Below are positions 1 through 5,516 of a stretch of 5,516 nucleotides of DNA, one piece after another. Position 1 is the first letter of the stretch. The number at the start of each line of letters is the position of its first letter. Location of the stretch: assembly GCA_021793135.1 (NCBI GenBank), contig JAJYTI010000147.1, positions 1 to 5,516 of the forward strand, in the 5' to 3' direction. This stretch comes from Bacteroidota bacterium (GTDB lineage: Bacteria; Bacteroidota; Bacteroidia; Flavobacteriales; Flavobacteriaceae). The notes beneath the pieces were generated by a model, which did no database searches, was not told where the DNA came from, and saw only the letters and a list, made by a program, of their open reading frames with translations. The translations under genes and the position numbers were made by a program.

Positions 1-808
1 TCTGGAAATAGGAGCAGGAATGTTTGGTTTATTAGGTCCAAACGGTGCAGGAAAATCCTCCTTAATGCGTACGATTGCCACCTTACAAAAACCCGATTCT
101 GGAAGTATTCATTTCGGAGATATCAATGTTTTAGAAGAACAACTAAAATTCAGAAAAATACTTGGCTACTTACCGCAATCTTTTGGTGTATATCCTAATA
201 CCTCTGCAGAAGATTTACTGAATTATTTTGCTAGACTAAAAGGAATTAGCTCTTCTAAAGACCGAAGTAAGATTGTAGATAGTGTTTTAGAAGCAACAAA
301 TTTATACGATGTTAGAAAAAAACACGTGAGCGGATACTCTGGAGGGATGAAGCAAAGATTTGGAATTGCACAGCTGTTGCTAAACGATCCTAAACTAATT
401 ATAGTAGATGAACCAACCGCTGGACTAGACCCAGCAGAAAGACATCGATTCCTGAATGTTCTTAGAGAAATTGGAACCGATAATACGGTAATTTTCTCCA
501 CACACATCGTAGACGATGTAAAAGAGCTTTGTAATAATATTGCAATTCTTAATAACGGAAAGCTACTCGATAAGAGCACTCCAAGAGAAGCGCAAAACAA
601 ATTAGAAGGACGTATTTGGACAATAAATACCAGCAAAGAAGAGGCAAATAAATTAAATACAGAACTTAACATATTATCAAGTAGTTTTAATGAAGACAAC
701 TCTCTAAATATTCGAGTTTTCTCCGAAGAACCACTTGTAGAAAAAGGATTCTCTATTACTACACCTACCTTAGAAGATGTTTATTTCGTAGCTCTAAAAA
801 AAGACTAA
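1..808 (+). CDS. ABC transporter ATP-binding protein (5' partial)
   Basis: Cytoplasmic nucleotide-binding subunit that hydrolyses ATP to drive the membrane protein encoded next. The gene enters from the left edge. The first full codon is at base 2, and six open codons (LEIGAG) precede the ATG at 20. The residues around that ATG read as the usual run into Walker A, so the ATG is internal and the true start lies upstream. Numbering from that Met: Walker A GPNGAGKS at 6-13, Q-loop Gln53, signature YSGGMKQ at 106-112, Walker B LIIVDE at 126-131, D-loop GLD at 135-137 and H-loop His162. All ATPase motifs are intact. Residues about 195-262 form the C-terminal extension common in ABC-2-type export ATPases, ending in a PTLEDVY motif. 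Only the N-terminal strand region is missing. The stop lies 3 bases before the permease start, so the two are surely one operon and probably translationally coupled. Substrate cannot be told from this subunit. Confidence 0.95.
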   Translation, partial: LEIGAGMFGLLGPNGAGKSSLMRTIATLQKPDSGSIHFGDINVLEEQLKFRKILGYLPQSFGVYPNTSAEDLLNYFARLKGISSSKDRSKIVDSVLEATNLYDVRKKHVSGYSGGMKQRFGIAQLLLNDPKLIIVDEPTAGLDPAERHRFLNVLREIGTDNTVIFSTHIVDDVKELCNNIAILNNGKLLDKSTPREAQNKLEGRIWTINTSKEEANKLNTELNILSSSFNEDNSLNIRVFSEEPLVEKGFSITTPTLEDVYFVALKKD

Positions 809-811
809 ATT

Positions 812-3800
812 ATGTTTAAAACTATATTTTCTTTCGAGTTTAAACGATGGATTAAAAGTTGGCAATTTTATCTATATACAGGAATATTCTTCTTATTAGG
901 ATTTTTCCTAATGGCAGATCTTTTAGGATTTTTTGATTCGTTTAGCGTTACATCGACTTCGCTAGAGATAGTAAACTCTCCTCTAATGATTAATGCCTTA
1001 ATCGAAGGGATGAATCGTCTGATGTATTTCTTATTTCCAACTATTATTGGAGCTTCGATATATCGGGATTATAAATACAACGCACATCAAATTTTTTATT
1101 CCTATCCGTTTACTAAAACAAACTATTTGCTAGGTAAATTCCTAAGTGCTTTTTCTATAACATTATTAATCAGTATAGCTATAGGACTAGGAATATTTAT
1201 TGCAACCCTTTTACCTTTTGGAAATCAAGAGTTATTAGGACCTAATATTTTTTGGAATTACGCACAGGCCTATCTATGGAATGTCATTCCAAATATGTTA
1301 TTAATAGGAATGATTGTGTTTACTGTAACTACCCTATCTAGAAGCATTTACGTGGGATTTATCTCGGTTATCGCAATCATTATTCTTCTAAGTGTAGTTT
1401 CGTCTGCTGCCTCTAATTTAGAAAATGAGGAATTGGCAATGCTAATAGACCCAACAGGAATGCAGTCTTTATCCTATTACACAAAGTATTGGACTATTGA
1501 CGAATTAAATACGCACAATTTGCCACTCGAAAAATGGTATATATTAAATCGTGCCATTTGGTTAGGTGTTACGGCTATTTTTGCTGGAGTTTTATTTTGG
1601 TTGTTTAATTTTTCACAACAACCTTTCCAGTTAAAATTCAGAAAAACAAAAGCGGAAGAAAGAAGTCGTAAAATTAGCTTCGTTGGATTATACCAAATCC
1701 TTTTACCAAAAGTTACTTATGATTTTTCATTTAAAGCACACTGGAATAATGTATTGAACTTTACAAAACAGAATGTAAAATACTTAATTAAAAATAAAGC
1801 TTTTCTTATTCTAGCAATAATTGGGATTTTAAGTATGGTGTCAATCGCCACTTTTTCCAATATGATGTATGGAACGAATACCTATCCAATTACCAGAAAC
1901 ATAGCCTATATATTATCCGAAACTTTTGAGATTTTCCTTATCGCAAATACTTTTTTAGCTGCTGGATTATTAATTCACAGAGGAGATATTTCAAAAATGG
2001 ATGGACTAGTAGATGTATGTCCTACTCCAAATTGGGTGTTTTTCTTATCTAGTTATTTTGCACTTATTTTAATGCAAGCCTTCTTGTTATTAATCGTTCT
2101 AGCAACAGGAATAGGATTCCAATCTTTTAATGGTTACTTCCAATTAGAAATAGGACTCTACTTAAAGATTTTAGGAGTAAAATGGTTTTATTTCATCATA
2201 TGGGCAGGATTAGCAATGGCGGTTCAAACCATTTTCAAAAACTACATTGTAGGTTTCTTTGTGTTAATCCTATATTTTTTATTCGGGAATTTATATTCAA
2301 AATTGGGTGTAGAACAAGATATATTCTTTTTTAACCGATTGCCATTTGTAACTTATTCCGATTTAGATGGCTTTGGAAGTAGACTACCAAAACACTTTGT
2401 TTATGTAGGCTATTGGTTATTGTTTATTGGCTTTATAAGTGGTCTCACACTATTATTTTGGAGAAGAGGTGTGTTTAGTTTTAAAGAACGTTTTAAACTG
2501 GCAAAAGAACGAGCAAATGCCAAAATTATCTTCCCAACTATACTTTGCTTAATAGGATTTTTAGGAGTTGGTGGATATCTGTATTACGAAAACACTATTC
2601 TGCATCCGTACTATTCTTCAAAAGATATAGAATTGATGCAAGTCGAGTATGAAAAACAATATAAATCCTTAGAAAATCTAGTACAACCGCGTATTGTCGA
2701 TGTAAAAGTAGATTTGGATATTTATCCTGACACTAGAGATTTTGAAGCAAATGGCGTTTATATTCTAGAAAATAAAAATGCAACACCGGTAGATAGTATC
2801 GTGATTAATTCCAATACCGACTACCTCAATGAAATAAAAATAGAAAACGCTGAGCTTCTATCTAAGGACACAATTTATGGAATTAACTTTTATCGATTTA
2901 ATACGCCTTTAGATAGTGGATCAGTGGCGAAATTGGAGTTTAAGGTAAAGAATAAACCCAACACTATCCTTCGAAATAATTCGCCAGTACTTGGTAATGG
3001 AACTTTCATTAATAATAGTGTGTTTACACCATCCATTGGCTATTCATCAGCATTTGAAATAAGCAATCCTAAGGTACGTGAGAAATATGAGTTGCCACCA
3101 AAGGAACAAATGCCAGAGCAAGACGATATGGAAGCTAGAGAAAACACGTATATACGAAACGATTCCGACTGGATAACTTTTGAAACCACGGTAAGTACAA
3201 ATGAAGACCAAATCGCAATAGCACCAGGATATTTACAAAAAGAATGGGTAGAAAACGGACGTAGATACTTCCATTATAGCATGGGTGATCAAAAGATATT
3301 GAATTTTTACGCTTATAATTCTGGAAAGTATGAGGTAGAAAAAGACAAATGGAACGATATTAATATAGAAATATATTACTCTAAAAAACATCCGTTTAAC
3401 ATCGATAGAATGGTTAGCGGCCTTAAAAAGAGTTTCGATTATTTCACCAAAGAATTTGGTCCCTATCAGTTCAATCAAGTAAGGATTATTGAGTTCCCAT
3501 CCACTATGGGAAGCTTTGCACAATCCTTTGCCAATACCATTCCTTTTTCTGAAAATATAGGCTTTATTGCCAATGTAGACGATGAAGAAGAAGATGCTGT
3601 AGATTATCCTTTTTCGGTTACCTCTCATGAGTTAGCACATCAATGGTGGGCCCATCAAGTCATAGGAGCAAATGTAAAAGGTGCTACTATGCTTTCGGAA
3701 AGCTTATCGGAATACAGTTCTTTAAAAGTTTTGGAACATGAATATGGAAAAGGACAAATGCGTAAGTTTTTAAAAGAAGCATTAGATAGATATTTAATGT

Positions 3801-4483
3801 CCAGAAGTTATGAGAGAATTAAAGAACAACCTTTAATGAACAACGAAAACCAACAATACATTCATTACAACAAAGGTTCGCTTGTTTTTTACGCTTTAAG
3901 CGATTATATGGGCGAAAAAGAGATGAATAAGGTATTGAGTAAGTTTATAGATAAAGTAGCCTTTAAAGACGCCCCACATCCTGTAGCAAGAGAATTGGTA
4001 GCCGACTTAAAAGCTGCGATTCCAGATTCCTTGCAATATATGATTACGGATATGTTCGAAACTATAACGCTATATGATAACTTTATAGAAGATGCCGAAG
4101 CTAAAAAACTAGACGATGGTACGTATGAAGTAGAGTTTAAAGCGATTGTAAGCAAATACAAGACGGGAGATAAAGGAAAACGAATCTACGCCAATGCTGA
4201 ACAAGACTCCTTGGTTTATATTGGTAAAAGAGACAAAGAAATCAAGTCATTACCATTAGAAGATTACATTGAAATTGGAATTTTTGCCGATTCAAAAGAT
4301 ACTAAATCTGGTAAAGAGCAAGAGAAAATCCTTTATTTAGAGAAAGTGAAAATAACCGATATGGAAAATAACTTTAAAATTATTGTCAACCAGGAACCAA
4401 AAGAAGTTGGTGTCGATCCTTACAACAAATTAATCGATGCAAAATCCTACGACAATCGAAAGAAAGTTAGTGTAAAGAAATAA
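812..4483 (+). CDS. ABC-2 permease / M1-family aminopeptidase fusion protein
   Basis: A 1223-residue membrane protein that joins a transporter channel to a metallopeptidase. Residues 1-590 hold about 13 hydrophobic helices (near 17-41, 70-84, 110-135, 154-176, 180-200, 247-266, 331-348, 371-389, 409-434, 456-475, 477-495, 529-550 and 572-591). They are arranged as two six-helix ABC-2-like halves plus one extra helix. Basic loops (276-287, 551-571) fit an N-in topology, which puts residues 592-1223 in the periplasm. The M1 N-terminal beta domain starts near 626. The catalytic domain carries HELAH at 939-943, third zinc ligand Glu963 and catalytic Tyr1019 (HYNKG). A beta-rich C-terminal domain follows from about 1085, with a DPYNKLID motif at 1202-1209. 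The GAMEN-like site reads PFSEN (911-915). The ATG lies 3 bases after the ATPase stop; no clear Shine-Dalgarno is seen. This architecture occurs in Bacteroidota. Peptide handling during transport is my inference; the substrate is unknown. Confidence 0.93.
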   Translation: MFKTIFSFEFKRWIKSWQFYLYTGIFFLLGFFLMADLLGFFDSFSVTSTSLEIVNSPLMINALIEGMNRLMYFLFPTIIGASIYRDYKYNAHQIFYSYPFTKTNYLLGKFLSAFSITLLISIAIGLGIFIATLLPFGNQELLGPNIFWNYAQAYLWNVIPNMLLIGMIVFTVTTLSRSIYVGFISVIAIIILLSVVSSAASNLENEELAMLIDPTGMQSLSYYTKYWTIDELNTHNLPLEKWYILNRAIWLGVTAIFAGVLFWLFNFSQQPFQLKFRKTKAEERSRKISFVGLYQILLPKVTYDFSFKAHWNNVLNFTKQNVKYLIKNKAFLILAIIGILSMVSIATFSNMMYGTNTYPITRNIAYILSETFEIFLIANTFLAAGLLIHRGDISKMDGLVDVCPTPNWVFFLSSYFALILMQAFLLLIVLATGIGFQSFNGYFQLEIGLYLKILGVKWFYFIIWAGLAMAVQTIFKNYIVGFFVLILYFLFGNLYSKLGVEQDIFFFNRLPFVTYSDLDGFGSRLPKHFVYVGYWLLFIGFISGLTLLFWRRGVFSFKERFKLAKERANAKIIFPTILCLIGFLGVGGYLYYENTILHPYYSSKDIELMQVEYEKQYKSLENLVQPRIVDVKVDLDIYPDTRDFEANGVYILENKNATPVDSIVINSNTDYLNEIKIENAELLSKDTIYGINFYRFNTPLDSGSVAKLEFKVKNKPNTILRNNSPVLGNGTFINNSVFTPSIGYSSAFEISNPKVREKYELPPKEQMPEQDDMEARENTYIRNDSDWITFETTVSTNEDQIAIAPGYLQKEWVENGRRYFHYSMGDQKILNFYAYNSGKYEVEKDKWNDINIEIYYSKKHPFNIDRMVSGLKKSFDYFTKEFGPYQFNQVRIIEFPSTMGSFAQSFANTIPFSENIGFIANVDDEEEDAVDYPFSVTSHELAHQWWAHQVIGANVKGATMLSESLSEYSSLKVLEHEYGKGQMRKFLKEALDRYLMSRSYERIKEQPLMNNENQQYIHYNKGSLVFYALSDYMGEKEMNKVLSKFIDKVAFKDAPHPVARELVADLKAAIPDSLQYMITDMFETITLYDNFIEDAEAKKLDDGTYEVEFKAIVSKYKTGDKGKRIYANAEQDSLVYIGKRDKEIKSLPLEDYIEIGIFADSKDTKSGKEQEKILYLEKVKITDMENNFKIIVNQEPKEVGVDPYNKLIDAKSYDNRKKVSVKK

Positions 4484-4526
4484 GGTAAAACCCACTAATC
4501 TATAGAGATTTTATAATACATAAATA

Positions 4527-4569
4527 AAGATACCCTTTGTCTTTTTTAATCTACGACAAAGGGTATTTT
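4527..4569 (+). terminator. Rho-independent-type terminator of the ABC operon
   Basis: A perfect 12-bp inverted repeat, ATACCCTTTGTC (4530-4541) and GACAAAGGGTAT (4555-4566), is separated by a 13-base loop. A G-T wobble and two A-T pairs extend the stem to 4527/4569. It begins 44 bases after the stop of the fusion gene. The A-rich 5' flank and the T-rich 3' end (TATTTT) suit an intrinsic terminator, though the T tract is short. The loop itself contains six T. No convergent gene is present, so its job is most likely to end the ABC operon and insulate the mutT-like gene. Confidence 0.8.
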
Positions 4570-4579
4570 GATTTCATAG

Positions 4580-4613
4580 TTTAAAATCAAAGCGATTTAA
4601 AATCGTATCTTTG
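4580..4613 (+). promoter_or_regulatory. Probable Bacteroidota-type promoter for the Nudix gene
   Basis: TATCTTTG at 4606-4613 matches the TAnnTTTG -7 consensus of the Bacteroidota primary sigma factor. The -33 element is weak: TTTA at 4580-4583 is one base from TTTG, with a 22-base spacer, inside the usual range. Transcription would start around 4617-4621, leaving a leader of about 20 bases before the ATG at 4639. Its position just after a terminator and just ahead of a new gene supports the call. The exact start site is inferred. Confidence 0.6.
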
Positions 4614-4615
4614 AT
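4586..4615. repeat. Nested inverted repeat overlapping the -7 promoter box
   Basis: Outer arms ATCAAAG (4586-4592) and CTTTGAT (4609-4615) are perfect complements. Directly inside lie CGATTT (4593-4598) and AAATCG (4600-4605) around a single central base (4599). Thirteen base pairs form in total, interrupted only by a three-base TAT bulge (4606-4608) on the 3' side. The right outer arm overlaps the TTTG of the -7 box. It could be an operator or a chance product of AT-rich sequence. It is not followed by a T tract, so a terminator role is unlikely. Confidence 0.45.
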
Positions 4616-4638
4616 AGTCAATCATTCTCAATAAAATT

Positions 4639-5040
4639 ATGTTACAAGTTACCTGTGCTATTATTCAAAAAGGAAATGAAGTTTTAATCTGTCAACGATC
4701 AGACAAAATGTTACTACCCTTAAAATGGGAATTTCCTGGTGGGAAAATAGAAGAGGGAGAAAGCAAAAAAGAATGTTTAAAACGAGAAATTAAAGAAGAA
4801 TTAAATCTGGAAATAGATATAAAACAAGCCTTAGAAGAGGTAAAATATGAATATATAGAATTCTCTATTTGTTTATATCCATTTCTTTGTAATATAACTT
4901 CTGGTAAACTAGACCCTACAGAACATGCACAAGTTAAATGGGAATGTATAGATAATTTAATGGAATATGATTGGGCAGAAGCAGATATCCCTATAGTCAA
5001 AGAACTAATAAAATTAAATGCCACCGATAAAGTGCAATAA
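4639..5040 (+). CDS. MutT-like Nudix hydrolase, probable (8-oxo-)dGTP diphosphatase
   Basis: A 133-residue cytoplasmic Nudix enzyme, full length for the MutT type. It likely hydrolyses nucleoside triphosphates to the monophosphate and pyrophosphate, with oxidised dGTP as the classic MutT substrate that must be removed to avoid mutation. The Nudix box spans residues 35-57: Gly35, Glu41, Arg49-Glu50 and metal-binding Glu53-Glu54. It departs from GX5EX7REUXEEXGU at one place, where the late Gly is Asn56 (EELNL). The preceding WEFPGGKIE (30-38) is typical of MutT. The C-terminal YDWAEADIPIV (110-120) resembles the family's DW-containing tail, which contributes to base recognition. The ATG at 4639 leaves a short A/T-rich leader after the promoter. 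The next gene begins 2 bases after the stop, suggesting an operon. Nudix membership is certain; the exact substrate is inferred, and a CTP- or other dNTP-preferring relative cannot be excluded. Confidence 0.92.
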   Translation: MLQVTCAIIQKGNEVLICQRSDKMLLPLKWEFPGGKIEEGESKKECLKREIKEELNLEIDIKQALEEVKYEYIEFSICLYPFLCNITSGKLDPTEHAQVKWECIDNLMEYDWAEADIPIVKELIKLNATDKVQ

Positions 5041-5042
5041 AT

Positions 5043-5516
5043 ATGGGTAAATCTGCTATAATTCTTGGAGCTACTGGACTTACTGGCTCACATCTACTAG
5101 ATAGTTTATTAAAGGATAATACGTATGACAAGATTATTGTTTTTACTCGTAGATCAACAGAGATAAATCACCCTAGAGTAGAGGAACATATTATTGATTT
5201 ATTCCAATTAGAAAATTACATTTCCCGATTTAAAGCCGATGTAGTTTTTTGTTGTATTGGAACAACTAAAGCCAAAACTCCAGATAAAAATATTTATAAA
5301 AAAATAGATTATGGAATTCCCGTTATGGCTGCAAAATTGGCTAAAAAAAATCAAATTCCTTGTTTTATAGTCATTTCGGCCTTAGGTGCAAATGCAAAAA
5401 GTAAAGTGTTTTACAATCGATTGAAAGGAAAAATGCAAGAGGATGTTTTAAAACAAAAGTTAGAAAACACCTATATTTTACAACCATCCTTAATTATAGG
5501 AAATCGAAATGAAAAT
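5043..5516 (+). CDS. NAD(P)-binding atypical SDR, TIP30/HTATIP2-like (3' partial)
   Basis: The first 158 residues of a Rossmann-fold protein that runs off the right edge without a stop. The dinucleotide-binding loop is GATGLTG at 9-15, right after the first beta strand (SAIIL). Arg36-Arg37 after the second strand (VFTRR) could hold the 2'-phosphate of NADP(H). CCIGTTKAKT (70-79) corresponds to the CxGTT motif of the TIP30/HTATIP2-like group. ISALGANAKS (111-120) is followed by the YxxxK pair Tyr124/Lys128 (YNRLKGKM), the usual SDR active-site pair. ILQPSLIIGNR (145-155) matches the 'RPxxxxG.R' segment of these enzymes, with Gln in place of the usual Arg. ATG 5043 starts 2 bases after the Nudix stop and sits just before the first Rossmann strand, so the start is secure. 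Family members of about 210-230 residues would put roughly 60 residues outside the window. The substrate is unknown, and many relatives are annotated only as oxidoreductases. Confidence 0.88.
   Translation, partial: MGKSAIILGATGLTGSHLLDSLLKDNTYDKIIVFTRRSTEINHPRVEEHIIDLFQLENYISRFKADVVFCCIGTTKAKTPDKNIYKKIDYGIPVMAAKLAKKNQIPCFIVISALGANAKSKVFYNRLKGKMQEDVLKQKLENTYILQPSLIIGNRNEN

Noticed and set aside
20..22. ATG at base 20 as the start of the ATPase gene
   Set aside because: The frame is open to the left edge, and the six preceding codons (LEIGAG) continue the usual ABC N-terminal pattern. A start here would delete the first beta strand before Walker A, so the gene is 5' truncated by the window.
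223..699. Open frame of 158 codons on the minus strand inside the ATPase gene
   Set aside because: It lies wholly opposite a gene with all ABC motifs. Its translation is rich in Ser/Leu/Phe with no recognisable domain, which is typical of antisense shadow frames.
3233..3628. Open frame of 131 codons on the minus strand opposite the M1 domain
   Set aside because: It is antisense to well-conserved peptidase sequence and has no recognisable motif or independent promoter.
3904..4161. Open frame of 85 codons on the minus strand near the end of the fusion gene
   Set aside because: It is a Ser-rich shadow translation opposite real coding sequence, with no supporting signals.
4497..4510. Small hairpin AATCT-ATAG-AGATT just after the fusion gene stop
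   Set aside because: It has only five A/T-rich pairs and no strong T run. The 12-bp hairpin at 4530-4566 is a far better terminator, so this is probably chance.
4531..4539. TACCCTTTG as a second -7 promoter box
   Set aside because: It has three bases instead of two between TA and TTTG, and it lies in the left arm of the terminator stem, which explains the sequence better.
4692..5024. Open frame of 110 codons on the minus strand opposite the Nudix gene
   Set aside because: It is fully contained in the antisense of a clear Nudix gene and has no recognisable domain.
1..5516. CRISPR arrays, tRNA or rRNA genes, insertion sequences, attachment sites
   Set aside because: I saw no regularly spaced repeats, no tRNA- or rRNA-like segments, no transposase reading frame and no terminal repeats. 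The window is almost fully covered by ordinary coding sequence.

Overview
The window is AT-rich, all genes lie on the + strand, stops are TAA, gene starts have A/T-rich leaders without a clear Shine-Dalgarno, and the one visible promoter carries a TAnnTTTG-type -7 box. Together with a permease/M1-aminopeptidase fusion of the kind annotated in Bacteroidota genomes, this points to a Bacteroidota bacterium, probably a member of the Flavobacteriia. That assignment is inferred from style and gene content, not from a marker gene.

Left part (1-4483): the 3' portion of an operon. An ABC transporter ATPase, cut at its 5' end by the window edge, is followed after 3 bases by a 1223-residue protein. That protein joins two ABC-2-type permease halves (about 13 membrane helices in total) to a C-terminal M1-family zinc metallopeptidase. 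The positive-inside pattern places the peptidase outside the cytoplasm. ATPase and fusion protein should form one transporter with a built-in periplasmic peptidase; the substrate is unknown. The peptidase keeps its zinc ligands and catalytic tyrosine, but has a lengthened zinc-motif spacing and an altered exopeptidase motif.

Middle (4484-4638): a 155-base intergenic region. It holds a strong 12-bp perfect hairpin, the likely terminator of the ABC operon. This is followed by a -7 promoter box (TATCTTTG) embedded in a nested inverted repeat just ahead of the next gene.

Right part (4639-5516): a second transcription unit. A MutT-like Nudix hydrolase (133 aa, probably sanitising oxidised nucleotides) is followed after 2 bases by an atypical short-chain dehydrogenase/NAD(P)-binding protein resembling the TIP30/HTATIP2 group, which runs off the right edge. 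The two are probably co-transcribed, but no shared pathway is evident.

The most noteworthy item is the transporter-peptidase fusion. It is a recognised but functionally poorly understood architecture, so no wholly new system is claimed.
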